Assembly (NCBI RefSeq): GCF_032452875.1
Contig: NC_083878.1
Coordinates: 58,199,378 to 58,263,377 of the forward strand
DNA from: Bos javanicus
Taxonomy: Eukaryota; Chordata; Mammalia; Artiodactyla; Bovidae
Direction: 5' to 3'
DNA: 64,000 bases
Part shown: positions 31,693 through 43,612 of the stretch, one piece after another
How positions within the stretch are numbered: position 1 is the stretch's first letter
Layout: every line of letters starts with the position of its first letter
Made by a program: the position numbers and the translations under genes
The notes under the pieces: generated by a model
The model's database searches: none
Told to the model about the DNA's origin: nothing
The model's input: only the letters and a program-made list of their open reading frames with translations

Positions 31693-33052
31693 TATTTATT
31701 GATTATGCCAAAGCCTTTGACTGTGTGGATCACAACAAACTGGAAAATTCTTAAAGAGATGGGAATACCAGACCATCTGACCTGTCTCTTGAGAAACCTG
31801 TATGCAGGTCAGGAAGCAACAGTTAGAACTGGACATGGAACAACAGACTGGTTCCAAATAGGAAAAGGAGTACGTCAAGGCTGCATATTGTCACCCTGCT
31901 TATTTAACTTATGCAGAGTACATCATGAGAAATATTTGACTGGAAGAAGCACAATCTGGAATCAAGATTGCCAGGAGAAATATCAATAACCTCAGATATG
32001 CAGAGGACACCACCCTTATGGCAAAAAGTGAAGAGGAACTAAAAAGCTTCTTGATGAAAGTGAAGGAAGAGAGTGAAAAAGTTGGCTTAAAGCTCAACAT
32101 TCAGAAAACTAAGATCATGGCATCTGGTCCCATAACTTCATGGCAAATAGATGGGGAGACAGTGGAAACAGTGGCTGACTTTATTTTGGGGGGCTCCAAA
32201 ATCACTGCCGGAGAAGGCAATGGCACCCCACTCCAGTACTCTTGCCTGGAAGATCCCATGGATGGAGGAGCCTGGTGGGCTGCAGTCCATGGGGTCGCTA
32301 AGAGTCGGACACGACTGAGTGACTTCACTTTCACTTTTTTCTCTCATGCATTGGAGAAGGAAATGGCAACCCACTCCAGTGTTTTTGCCTGGAGAATCCC
32401 AGGGACAGGGGAACCTGGTGGGCTGCCGTCTATGGGGGTCGCACAGAGTCGGACATGACTGAAGTGACTTAGCAGCAGCAGCAAAATCACTGCAGATGAT
32501 GATTGCACCCATGAAATGAAAAGACGCTTACTCCTTGGAAGGAAAGTTATTACCAACCTAGATAACATATTTAAAAGCAGAGACATTACTTTGCCAACAA
32601 AGGTCCATCTACTCAAGGCTATGGTTTTACCAGTGGTCATGTATGAATGTGAGAGTTGGACTATAAAGAAAGCTGAGCGCCGAAGAATTGATGCTTTTGA
32701 ACTGTGGCGTTGCACAAGACTCTTGAGAATCCCTTGGACTGCAAGGAGATCCAAACAGGATCAGTCCTGAGTGTTCATTGGAAGCACTGACGTTGAAGAG
32801 GAAACTTCAATTCTTTGACCACCTCATGCGAAGAGTTGACTGATTGGAAAAGACTCTGATGCTGGGAAGTATTGGGGGCAGGAGGAGAAGGGGATGGCAG
32901 AGGATGAGATAGCTGGATGACATCACTGACTCAACGGACATGGGTTTGGGTAGACTCTGGGAATTGGTGATGGACAGGGAGGCCTGGCATGCTGCGATTC
33001 ATGGGGTCACAAAGAGTCGGACATGACTGAGTGACTGAACTGAACTGAACTA
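31693..33052 (+). mobile_element. BovB, sense, RT domain to 3' end, split by Bov-A2
   Basis: Starts inside RT ('tttattgattatgccaaagc') and ends with the GAACT tail near 33050. A Bov-A2 sits at 32209-32482. RT blocks: 'KGVRQGCILSPCLFNL', then in another frame Tyr-Ala-Glu-Asp at 31997-32008, again with Glu for the first catalytic Asp. The C-terminal part loses frame after 32760 by a short deletion. Not functional. Confidence 0.92.
32198..32493 (+). mobile_element. Bov-A2 SINE, sense, with 11-bp duplications
   Basis: SINE body 32209-32482, dimeric, AGC tail at 32471-32482. The exact repeats aaaatcactgc at 32198-32208 and 32483-32493 are a piece of the BovB ORF, so this SINE is younger than the BovB. 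Its low divergence from Bov-A2 agrees. Confidence 0.96.
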
Positions 33053-33179
33053 TCACAGAAAACTATATCCTTTCTGTGACTGGAATGATTAACACATAGT
33101 CTCAGTAAGTTTTATGTTTATAATACATTATTTTTGCCTAAAATCACCTTATCATACATTACATTTTCAGGACTTATTT

Positions 33180-34375
33180 ATCTATAAGTTGTATGCTGTA
33201 TCCTTAAAAACATCTCTCCTCTTCCCCATCCTCCAGGCCCTGATAATCACAATTTTGCTCTATGTTTTCAGAACCCACAAATAAGTGACATCACACATTT
33301 TTTGCCTTTTTCTGTCTAATTTGTCTCACCAAGGCTAATATGCTCAAAGTCTACAAATGCTGTTGCCCATGGCAAGATTTCCTTTATCCCTCAATGATGA
33401 ATAAATAGTATTCTGTTACAAATATATATTACATTTTCATTATCAACTCACCATTGAAACACACCCAGGTTGTTCCCATATGTTGACTACTGTGACTAAC
33501 ATTGCAATAAACATGGGAATACTTATATCTCTTTGATCTTTGGTTTTAATTTCTTTTGAGTATATACATCAAAGTGAAATTGCTGAATCATGGAGTAGTT
33601 CTACTTGAAATTTTTAAGGAAACTCCATACTGTTATCCATAGTGACTGAACAAATATACATTCCCACAAACAATATACTGAATTCCTTTTTTCCCAATAT
33701 TCTCACCATTTGTTATCTTTCATCTTCTTGATGATTCCATTCTAACAATCATGAGGTGATCTCTTCTTGTAATTTTGATTCGCAATTCCCTGGTAATTAA
33801 TGAAGTTGGCCATCTCCTCATGTACCTAATGGCATTTTGGATATCATTTTGGAAAAATGTTTATTTAGTTCATATGCCCACTTAAAAATCAGGATGATTT
33901 TTTTTTCTTTTTGTTATTGAGTTGTATGAATTATTTATATATTTTGCATATTGATCTCTTTATTTAATCTATGGTTTGGCAATATTTACTCCCATTTCAC
34001 AGATTGCTTTTTTCTTTTTTTTCTTTGGTCAATGGTTTCTTTTGCTGTAAAAAGTCTTATAAGGTTGACATAGTCCACTTTGTTGATTTCAGCTTTTGTT
34101 CTTTGTGATTTTGGTGCCATATCTAAAAAGCCATTACAGAGACCAAGGACAAGGAGTTTCTTGCCAGTTTTCTTGTAGGAGGTTTATGGAATCTGTGATT
34201 CATTTCAAGTTAGTTTTTCTGGATGGTGTAAGACAGGGGTCTAATTTAATTTTTCTGCATGTGTTTATTTAATTTTCCCAAAACCACTTGTTAAAGAGAT
34301 GATTCTTTGCATAATGGTGGTTCTTGGTTCTCATGGGAAAAATTGACTATATACAGTAGCAGACTCCATTTTCTT
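33180..34375 (-). mobile_element. Old L1, antisense (ORF2 C-terminus and 3' region)
   Basis: The minus strand reads the L1 ORF2 end and following sequence. On the plus strand the diagnostic antisense phrases are 'aaactccatactgttatcc', 'gttattgagttgtatgaatt' and 'tttcttttgctgtaaaaag'. No frame is open. It belongs to an older mammalian L1 lineage than the ruminant L1 at 12.9-17 kb. Confidence 0.75.
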
Positions 34376-34451
34376 ATCAGATACACAAGAAGTATTCTAA
34401 GAATGTATCATATGATAAGAAAAAAACAAGTTTTAGAAAATTTAAGATTTT

Positions 34452-35390
34452 CGGTTCAGTCACTCGGTTGTGTTTGAGTCTTTCTGACCCCACGGGCTGA
34501 AGCACACCAGGTTATCCTGTCCATCACCAACTCACTGAACTTGCCCAAACTCATGTCCATCGAGTTGGTGATGCCATTTAAACATCTCATCCTCCACCAT
34601 CCCCTTCTCCTCTTGCCTTCAATCTGTCCCAACATCAGAGTCTTTTACAATGACTTCAGTTCTTGGCATCAGGTGGCCAAAGTAATGGAGCTTCAGCTTC
34701 AACGTCAGTCCTACAAATGAATATTCATAGATTTCCTTTAGGATTGACTGGTTTGATCTCCTTACAGTCCAAGGGACTCTCAAGAGTCTTCTCCAAAACC
34801 ACAGTTCAAAAGCATCAATTCTTTGGCACTCAGATTTCTTTATGGTCCAACTCTCCAATCCATACATGACTACTGGAAAAACCATAGCTTTGATTAGACG
34901 GATCTTTGTTGGTAAAGTAATGTCTCTGCTTTTTAATATACTGTCTAAGCTAGTCATAGCTTTTCTTCCAAGGAGCAAGCATCTAGTAATTTCATGGCTG
35001 CAGTTGTTTTGGAGCCCAAGAAAATTAAGTCTCTCACTATTTCCATTGTTTCCCCATCTATTTGCCATGAAGTGATGGGACCAGATGTCATGATCTTCAA
35101 TTTATGAATGCTGAGTTTTAAGCCAGCTTTTTCACTCTCCTCTTTCACTTTCATCACTCTTTAACTCCTCTTTGCTTTCTGCCATAAGGGTGGTATTATC
35201 TGCATATCTGAGGTTATTGACATTTTTCCCTCCTGGCAATTTTGATTACAGCTTATGTTTCATGCAGCCCAGCATTTCACATGATGTACTCTGCATATAA
35301 GTTAAATAATCAGGATGACAATATACAGCCTTGAAAATGAAAAGGACATCTATTTTGGGTGTTAGTTCTAAAAGGTCTTCCATAATCATA
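34452..35390 (-). mobile_element. BovB, antisense, with large internal deletion
   Basis: On the minus strand the 3' end and RT domain (34452-35334) are followed directly by an endonuclease piece (35335-about 35390, 'aaggacatctattttgggtg'). The part between, roughly 2 kb in a complete BovB, is missing. A 149-codon minus-strand frame (34619-35068) covers the post-RT region ('SWQ…', 'RLIKAMVFPVVMYGLESW'). The RT motif on the minus strand is Tyr-Ala-Asp-Asn, so the second catalytic Asp is lost. Confidence 0.85.
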
Positions 35391-35457
35391 TGGAACTACA
35401 AATCAACAACAAGAGGAGAACTGAAAAATATGTGTGGAACTAATCAACACACTGCTT

Positions 35458-35862
35458 TTAGGGAAAGAGCAAATTAGCCAAAAGTGTAGTGGTCAGGCTG
35501 TCTTGTCCCACAGCCTCCTGCTCTCTCCCCAGGTGTTGTAAATGTATGGTTATGTAACAACTGAGATCGCTTATAGCACTGCACATGCCCATCACAATGT
35601 ACCTTTTTTCACAGGCCACTTTTGTTCTGTAAACATATATAAGTATACCTGAAAATCACCTGAGGCTATTTTATGGCTACATTAAGGCTGTGTTAAAGCT
35701 ACATTAAGGCTGGGTCAAGTATGAGAGAATACAGCATGTCTGCTCTAATGGCTGCTGCACCAGTCTGGAGAGAATAAACCTGTCTGCAGGTCCTACAGCA
35801 CCTCAAGTTTTCTTCTAGTTTCTCCAGTAATGCCTTGTCTACTCTGGGTTCAGTGAACAGTG
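35458..35862 (+). mobile_element. 5' LTR of a compact provirus
   Basis: About 405 bases matching 37533-37939 along their length. Starts 'tttagggaaagagcaaatta' (TG at the start is mutated here, intact in the other copy). TATA-like 'atatataag' at 35635-35643, polyadenylation signal AATAAA at 35773-35778 and a GT/T-rich part after it give the usual U3-R-U5 order on the plus strand. Confidence 0.8.
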
Positions 35863-37532
35863 AGATACAATGAGACAATTGGCTTAGTTGGCAGGATACT
35901 CAGCATGTAGGGGAGCCCGAAGCTCCAATGGGTGGAGGAAGCCAGTGGCCAATACATAGCATGTGGTACCAGGTGGCCATGGTTCTCTCAGCATGGGCCC
36001 TGGTGGAACACTGGGAAGCAGTGAACAGCTCACCAGATAGCACTGAAAAGGTTTTACAGGTGGTGAATTCCCATTTACTGGACAAGGTGGCACAGACTGC
36101 TGCTGGCACCATGAGGTGGTTTTCTTAATTGCCTTGAAGGCCAATATTGATAATGCCCTCCATGATGCTGCACAAATGTGTGAACTGCAGAGATGAGAAG
36201 AAGAGTTGGAATAGTGCTTATACACATGCTGGAGCAAGAGATGCATAACCTTGATGAACCCAGTGCCTTGGACAGTGAAGTAATGAGGCACGATGATGAC
36301 AAATGTTGTGAGATTGTGGGTCCCAGCTTGGCACCAAGGCCCATTGTGCGGTAGAAAGTGAAACATGAGCAGCCTATTGTTCATGGGGGTATCCCTGAGG
36401 GGACCTCAGTGTGACTGAGTTCACAACGTACTGACCATATTCTCAGGCAGAATTTCATTGCCTGACTTGGGTAAGCAGTTTAGGCAGAAGCAAGGGGAAC
36501 CATTGGCAGCATGTCTTTTGCAACTCTGGGACACAGGGGTGGGCCGTATCATTTGTTCCAGGGACAAAATAGAATAGTTGGCATCTGTAACCATTCACCC
36601 CTCATTGAGACAAAGGTTGTAGAACATTATAAGACTGTGGGTCCCCACTTGTTAGTGAAACCCATCATGCAACTGAGAAGGTCCTGAAATTTAAGACAGA
36701 AGTTTAAGCACCCACCACAAGAGATACAGGCCATTACATGAGCTTACCATGTGTGCTGTGACCATGAAGATACAGACCAATGATCTGAGCTGTGAATGCA
36801 AAAAAAATCCCCTCTTTTAAGGGGTGGGCCTGGCACCTGTGGGTGGTTTTTTTAACCTTACCAAGAGAAGTAGAGCGATGGCATGTGAGATGCCATTTTG
36901 AAAGTGTGAAGACCCCAAAGGGAGGTCAAGCTGGTAAAGGCCACATCCAGGTTATGTGGATGTTTGTGCAGAGGTATACTGTTAAGGCTGTGTCCTATGA
37001 TGTAGATGTAGAACAGTGTATGGTAAAGGTTGTGTCTTACGATGGGCTACTAACCTCTGATTCTCTTGTAAATTTAGAACAGTGTGAAAGCATTTGGAAT
37101 CATGTGAGTGGGCTGTAAACACTTCAAAAATCCTCTCCTTGAAGAGGTGAACCTGAAGTCTGTCGGGGGAGTTTTGTGAGTCCTTAATAAAAACCCAACA
37201 GGGGTGAGGTTGCCCCTGTGAAGGCTTTCCTGTAATCTCACAAGGATAGATGCTGGACTGGACGTGGCCATGGAAGATAAAGTCACTCCACATGCAGCTG
37301 GTGGCTCTTCTAGCCCCATGAGGGCAAGGTGATTTCCAGGTGATTTCCAACATGAGTTCCAGGTGATACCTGACATTGGGTTTTGCTATGTGTTGGGCTA
37401 TAACTATTTGTTGTTGTAGCATCTACAGCTGTTGCAGAATGTGGATTCAAGGGTCAGTGTTACTCAGCAAGGGAATATGGCAGAAGATGGACTGTGAATA
37501 GATTGTGAGGTGAGAGACCTTAAGAGGTGGAA
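35863..37532 (+). other. Interior of the compact provirus, not recognised
   Basis: Short open pieces occur, for example 35928-36128 ('VAMVLSAWALVEHWEAVNSS', then 'AQTAAGTMRWF') and, after one frame change, 'KANIDNALHDAAQMCELQR'. Both look protein-like and Ala/Glu-rich, as gag-type helices may be, but I cannot assign them. Two pairs of internal similarities exist: 'GPSLAPRPIV' near 36325 versus 'GPHLLVKPIM' near 36640, and 'VKAVSYD' near 36980 versus 'VKVVSYD' near 37026. Minus-strand frames (36982-37422) are probably chance. Confidence 0.4.
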
Positions 37533-37939
37533 TGTAGGGAAAGAGCAAATTAGCCAAGATGGTGGTGGGTCAGGCTCTCTCACCCCATGACCTCTCACTC
37601 TCATCCCAGTTGTTGTAAATACATGGTTATATAATAGTTGAGATCATTTATAGCACTGCACATGCACATCACATTGTACCCACTTGGTCACAGGCCACTT
37701 TTGTCCTGTAACCATATATAAACCCACCTGAAAAGCACTTGAAGCTATGTTATAGCTATTTTAAGGCTGCATTATGGCTGTGCCTGCTGGGTCAACTATG
37801 AGAGAATACAGCATGTCTGTTATTATGGCTGCTGTATCAACCTGAAGAGAATAAACATATCTGCAGTTCCTACAGCTTTTTGAGTTTTCTTCCAGATTCC
37901 CCACTTATGCCTTGCTTACCCTGGGTTCAGTGAACAGTG
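37533..37939 (+). mobile_element. 3' LTR of the compact provirus
   Basis: Starts with TG ('tgtagggaaagagcaaatta'), with TATA-like 'tatataaa' at 37715-37722 and AATAAA at 37850-37855. Same orientation and order as the 5' LTR. Confidence 0.82.
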
Positions 37940-37974
37940 TGAAGAGCAAGATGCTTCTGAAAAATAAATGGGTT

Positions 37975-40090
37975 AAATAACAAATCAAAAATAAAATCAA
38001 AAAAATATTATGAACCTAATGAATGAAAATGAAAGCACAACATACCAAAACCAGCAAAAGCAGTTCTGAGGAGAGTGTTATGGCAATAAACACATGTAAT
38101 ACATTTTTTTAAATATCTCAAATAAGCAACTTAGCTTTGAACCTCAAAAAAACTAGACAAAGAATAAATTAAGCTTAAGTTATCAGAAAGAAGGAAATAA
38201 TAAAATTATTAGTGCACAAATAAATGAAATAGAGACTATGAAAAGAATAGAAAAGATTAACAAAACTAGGAGCTGGTTTTTCAAAACAAGATAAACAAAA
38301 TTGACATATTTCAGTTAGAGTAACTAAGAAAAATGACAGAAGACTCCAAATCAGAAATGAAAGAATATATTACAAATGATACTACAGAAATGCATATGAT
38401 CAAAAAAGACTAAAATGGACAATCATAGGCCATACAAACTACATAACCTAAGAAAAATAGAAACTTACAACCTACTAACCCTAATCATGAGGAAATAGAA
38501 AATCTAGCCAATAACAAGTAAGGAGACCGAATTGGTAATCTAAAACCTTCCAACAAAGAAAACCCCAAGAACAGATTGCTTTGCTAGTGAATTCTACTAA
38601 ATATTTAAGAAAACTTAATGCCAATCCTTTTCAAACTCTTTGGAAAAGCAGAAGAAGCAAGAACAATTCCAAATTAATTCAACATAGTTGAATAAACAAA
38701 ATTGTTGAATAAATAAATTCAACAATAAACAACATTGTTGTTGCTGTTGTTGTTTAGTCCCTAAGATGTGTCTGACTCTTTGTGACCCCATAGACTGTAA
38801 CCCACCAGGCTCCTCCGTCCATGAGATTTCTTAGGCAAGAATACTGGAGTGGGTTGTCATTTCCTTCTCCAGAGATTCTTCCTGACCCAGAGATTGAATT
38901 TGTGTCTCCTGCATTGACAGGCAGGTACTCTACTGCTGAGCCACGAGGGAAGCCCAAGGTCAACATTACCCTCATAGTAAAGCCAGATAAGAAAATGATA
39001 GACCAAGTTCCCTGATAAAGATAGATGCAAAAGTTCTCAACAAAATATTAGCAAAGTGAATTCAAAAGCACATTAAAAGTATTATACACCATGAGTAAGG
39101 GGAATTTACACTTGGGATGCAAGGATGGCTCAACATATGTATATCAATTAATTATATACACCACATTAACAGAATGAAAGAAAAAAAATTAAGAAAAATT
39201 ATATTATCATCTCATCAGATGCAAAGAAAAATTGAAAAAAAATCAACATTCTTTCATGATACATATCCTCAACAGTTTGTGTATTTAAGAAACAAACTCA
39301 ACATAATAAAGGCTATATACTACAAACCCACAGTGAACATTATACTCAATGGGTGGAAAATTGAAAGCTTTTCCTCAAAGATAAAGAACAATAACAGCCC
39401 ATTCAACATAGTACTGGAAGTCCTAGCCAGAGCAATCAGATAAGACAAAGAAGTAAATGAATTTAAATCAGAATGACAGAATTAAAATTGTCTTTATTTG
39501 CAGATGACATCGTTTTATACATAAAAAATCCCAAAGACTCAACTTAAAAGCTATTGGAACTTAAATTCAAAAAAGTGGCAGGAAACAAAATCAGTATAAA
39601 TAAGTTACTTACATTTCTATACACAATGAAACATCTGAAAAAGAAATAAGAAAACTCTTAAGCATCAAAGCAGTAAAATGCTAAGGAAAAATTTAACCAA
39701 GGAAGTGATAGATTTGTCGGATGAAGACTAAAAGTCTTCATTGAAATAAATTGAAGAATACACAAACATATGTTTATGAATCAGAAGAATTAATACTGTT
39801 AAAATGTCCACACTACCAAAAGTGAAAGTGAAATTCAATGAAATTTCAAAATTCCAATGGCATTTTCCATAGAAATAGGAAAAAAAATTCCTAAAATTTG
39901 TATGAAACTACAAAAGACCCCCGATAGCCAAAGCAATATGAGACAAAAGAATAAAGCTGGAGGCATCACATTTCCTGATTTCAAATTACACTACAAAGGT
40001 ATACTAATTAAAACTTGTGTTACTGACATAATAATGGACACATAGACCAGTGGAACAGAATTGAGAGCCCAGAGTTAATGGTTCTGTCTT
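37975..40090 (+). mobile_element. Old L1 ORF2, sense, split by a SINE
   Basis: L1 ORF2 from the linker before RT to the C-terminal third. Recognisable are 'INKTRSWFF'-type codons near 38260, 'KNHRPYK'-like sequence, the palm motif Phe-Ala-Asp-Asp at 39497-39508 with 'IVLYIKNPKDS', and 'GGITFPDFKLHYKGILIKT' at 39956-40012. Stops and frameshifts are everywhere. The endonuclease and 3' UTR are absent. An antisense Bov-tA sits at about 38745-38955. Older than the ruminant L1 at 12.9 kb. Confidence 0.82.
38745..38956 (-). mobile_element. Bov-tA SINE, antisense, nested in L1
   Basis: Preceded by a GTT-rich tail complement (38736-38756), then the antisense Bov-A part ('aagaatactggagtgggttg') and the tRNA head ending 'gagccacgagggaagccc'. 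Short repeats caacatt on both sides may be the target duplication. Confidence 0.88.
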
Positions 40091-40164
40091 AGGAATTAGG
40101 AAGGGATGTAATTTAAATTGAGTATAAGGGGGTTTTTCTGGTGTTAACAGATTCTACTTCTCGG

Positions 40165-40410
40165 TTCAGGTTGCATGTGTGTGTGCTAAGTTGCTTCAGT
40201 TGTGTCCAAATCTGTAGGACTCTATGGACCATAGCCCACCAGGTTCCTCTGTCCAAGGGATTCTCCTGGCAAAAATACTGGAGCAGAAAACCATTCCCTC
40301 CTCCATGGGACCTTCCTGACCTGGGGATCGAACCCACATCTCTTATGCCTTCTGCATTAGCAGGAAGGTTCTTTAACGCTAGTGTCACCTGGGAAGCCTG
40401 GATTCAGGTT
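40165..40410 (-). mobile_element. Bov-tA SINE, antisense
   Basis: Body about 40173-40402: 'tgtgtgctaagttgcttcag' at the start and tRNA head ending 'tgtcacctgggaagcctgg'. The 8-base repeats ttcaggtt at 40165-40172 and 40403-40410 flank it. Confidence 0.9.
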
Positions 40411-41265
40411 ACAAGAAAGTTGTTATGTTATAATCACTGAATATTACAATATTACCTTTTTTTTTTCAATTTTTATGAGTATGTCTGATTCAACATTTTA
40501 AAAAGGTAATTAATGCATTCATTTCATCCTTACAATAGAATACAAGTTAACTAGAGGAAATAAAGTTTAAAAGTCATAACAGAGCTGGTAGAAGTAAAAG
40601 ATTTAAAAATACACTTCCTTTTGTTTGTTTAACAGGAATGATCAACAGGAGTACCTTTTCGAATAATCAAATATTCATACATACATTGAATATTTTTCTG
40701 GAAACTTTACGTTTCATTGTGTATTTTATCAAACTTGACACCAGTTTCATTATCGTTTTGTAGTTTTTACTCTACAGGTGATTCCATATCTTCTGTCAGA
40801 CTTACCTTTATTTCATAGTTTGGTGTTATTTTAAATATTATTTTTAATGCCAATTTTTATTGCTAATTGTAGAAATAAAATTCATTTTTGTATATATGTT
40901 GCTTTTCTCAAGAACAAACTTGAGGTGTAACTTTTGGGATTTTTGCTTATTAATTTGTTTTGTATTTCCCTGCTGTTTTTTTTTTTTTTTCTGTGATCTT
41001 GTTATTATATTTCATCTATTTATGTTATCTTTCTTTTGTTTTTCTTTTAAGGTTTCTTAAGTGAATGCTGAGTCATTGATTTGAAATCTTTGCTCTTTTT
41101 ATTATAATATTAGTGTTCTGTGCTATAAATTCCACTAAGTATTGTTTTATCAGCATTTCACAACTTTTGATATATCATGAAAGAGAACTATAACATGATC
41201 TAACTATAATTATGGAATTCTCTATTTCTCCTTGTACTTCTGACATTTTACCTCATGTGTTTGGA
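40411..41265. other. Unassigned AT-rich spacer
   Basis: About 855 bases. T runs at 40459-40468 and 40977-40991. The open frame at 40860-41060 is Phe-rich because of T runs and is not a gene. Confidence 0.5.
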
Positions 41266-42302
41266 AACTGTGTGGATCACAACAAACTGTGGAAAATTCT
41301 TCAAGAGATGGGAATACCAGACCACCTGTCCTGCCTCCTGAGAAATCTGTATGCAGGTCAGGAAGCAGCAGTTAGAACTGGGCATGAAAAAACAGACTGG
41401 TTCCAAATTGGGGAAGGAGTATATCAAGGTTGTATATTGTCACCCTGCTTATTTAACTTATATGAAGAGTACATCATGTGAAATCCCGGGCTGAATGAAG
41501 CACAAGCAGGAATCAAGATTGCCAGGAGAAGTATCAATAATCTCAGTTAGGCAGATAACACCACACAGCAGAAAGTGAAGAAGAACTAAAGAGCCTCTTG
41601 ATGAAAGTGAAAGAGGAGAGTGAAAAAGTTGGCTTAAAACTCAACATTCAGAAAACTGAGATCATGGCATCAGGTCCCATCACCTCTTGGCAAATAGATG
41701 GAGAAACAATAACAGACTATTTTGGGGGGCTCCAAAATCACTGCAAATGGTGATTGCAGCCCTGAAATTAAAAGAACTTGCTCCTTGGAAGAAAAGCTAT
41801 GACCAACCTAGACTTAAAAGGCAGAGACATTACTATACCAACAAAGGTCTGTCTAGTCAAAGCTATAGTTTTTCCAGTAGTCATATACGGATGGGAGAGT
41901 TGGACCATAAAGAAAGTTGAGCACCAAGGAATTGATGCTTTTGAATTGTGGTTTGGGAGAAGACTCTTGGGAGTCCCTTAGACTGCAAGGAGGTCGAACC
42001 GGTCAATCCTAAAGGATATCAGTCCTGAATATTCATTGTAAGGACTGATGCTGAAGCTAAAACCAATACTTTGGCCACCTCATGTGAAGAAGTGACTTAT
42101 TTGAAAAGACACTGATGCTGGGAAATATTGAAGGCAGGAGGAGAAGGGGACAACAGAGGATGAGATGGTTGGATGGCATGACTGACATAATAGAAATGAG
42201 TTTGAGTAGACTCTGGGAGCTGGTGATGGAAAGGGAAGCCTGACGTGCTGATGTCCATGGGATCACAAAGAGTTGGACACAATTGCGTGACTGAAAACTG
42301 AT
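41266..42302 (+). mobile_element. BovB, sense, RT domain to 3' end
   Basis: Starts at 'aactgtgtggatcacaacaa' in RT, with 'MGIPDHLSCLLRNLYAGQ' and 'YQGCILSPCLFNLYEEY' in an 89-codon frame. The YADD region is destroyed (it reads 'ttaggcagataacaccac' near 41546). The C-terminal part is in several frames. The 3' end is near 42302. It stands tail to tail with the next BovB. Confidence 0.9.
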
Positions 42303-42431
42303 TTGGAAACTTTGGTGCATAAAAACTTAAGACTGGCATGTTGTCTTGGATTAATACTTTATAATTATACAATAAACTTCTTAATCTCCAATAACCTACC
42401 TTTCTCTGAAAGTTACTTTGATAATAATATC

Positions 42432-42994
42432 AGATCAGATCAGTTGCTCAGTCGTGTCCGACTCTTTGGGACCCCATGAATCGCAGCACAGCAGGCCTCC
42501 CTGTCCATCACCAACTCCCAGAGTTCACTCAGACTCACATCCATCGAGTCAGTGATGCCATCCAGCCATCTCATCCTCTGTTGTCCCCTTCTCCTCCTGC
42601 CCCCAATCCCTCCCAACATCAGAGTCTTTTCCAATGAGTCAACTCTTTGCATGAGGTGGCCAAAGTACTGGACTTTCAGCTTCAGCATCATTCCTTCCAA
42701 AGAAATCCCAGGGCTGATCTTCAGAATGGACTGGTTGGATCTCCTTGCAGTCCAAGGACTCTCAAGAGTCTTCTCCAACACCACAGTTCAAAAGCATCAA
42801 TTCTTCGGCGCTCAGCCTTCTTCACAGTCCAACTCTCACATCCATACATGACCACAGGAAAAACCATAGTCTTGACTAGACGAACCTTTGTTGGCAAAAT
42901 AATGTCTCTGCTTTTGAATATGCTATCTAGGTTGGCCTTAACTTTCCTTCCAAGGAGTAAGCATCTTTTAATTTCATGGCTGCAGTCACCACTC
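42432..42994 (-). mobile_element. BovB 3' part, antisense, with AGATC tail
   Basis: Begins 'cagatcagatcagttgctc' (GATCT-type tail on the minus strand) and extends to 'ttcatggctgcagtcacc'. A minus-strand frame of 114 codons (42440-42784) covers the ORF end ('RWLDGITDSMDVSLSELWE', 'VPKSRTRLSN'). The low divergence suggests a younger copy than its neighbour. Confidence 0.92.
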
Positions 42995-43372
42995 TAATTT
43001 TTAAATTGTGTTTTAGCTTGGTGTCTGTTTACCTAAAAGTATGATTTTATGAGGGCAGACTATAATGATCTTTTGCTTTTTTGATTTATTCTCACAATCC
43101 CTGTTTCATTTATAGTTTTTAGAACATTTATAAATGGTATTATTGATAGTGTTAGGTTTATCACAATCATCTATTTACTGTAAAGTTGTCTCATCTATAC
43201 TTTGCTCTCTTTTCCTCTTTATCAGTTTTCTTTTAGAATAAAATTTTGTTAAGATTGTATTTCAACTCCTTTACTTGTTGTAACTCTTTGTTTTGTTAAT
43301 TAGTGAATGATTTGGGGTTTATAATATATATTTGCAATTTTTTTTAGATTCAGCCCTTATATGATATTATAC
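42995..43372. other. Unassigned AT-rich spacer
   Basis: About 380 bases. Nothing was recognised. Confidence 0.4.
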
Positions 43373-43612
43373 CATGTCTCATAGGGGCTTTCCAGTGGTT
43401 CACTGGTAAAGAAGCCACTTGTCAATACAAGAGACACTGGAGACACAAGTTTGAGCCCTGGGTCGGGAAGATCCCCTGGAGAAGGAAATGGCAACCCACT
43501 CCAGTTTTTTTGCCTGGAGAATCCCATGAACAGAGGAACCTGGCAGGCTATGTCCATGGGGTCACAAAGACTCAGACACCACTGAGCACACACACACGTG
43601 GCATGTCTCATA
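43373..43612 (+). mobile_element. Bov-tA SINE, sense, with 11-bp duplications
   Basis: Body 43384-43601: tRNA-derived head ('ctttccagtggttcactgg'), Bov-A part ('ctggagaaggaaatggcaac') and a CA-repeat tail near 43589-43597. The exact repeats catgtctcata at 43373-43383 and 43602-43612 define the borders. Confidence 0.94.

Larger units (their letters stand above)
35458..37939 (+). mobile_element. Compact LTR provirus without recognisable pol
   Basis: Two direct LTRs of about 405 bases enclose about 1,670 bases. The interior shows no RT, protease or integrase motif in any frame that I read. Directly before the 3' LTR, a purine-rich run (about 37522-37532, aagaggtggaa) fits a polypurine tract. 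I could not identify a primer-binding site after 35862 or matching target duplications. The LTRs differ at many positions, so the insertion is old. It depends on other elements for movement, or it lost pol by deletion. Confidence 0.78.

Noticed and set aside
36982..37422. 146-codon minus-strand frame in the compact provirus
   Set aside because: It runs against the LTR orientation, overlaps unlike frames of similar length and has no recognised motif.
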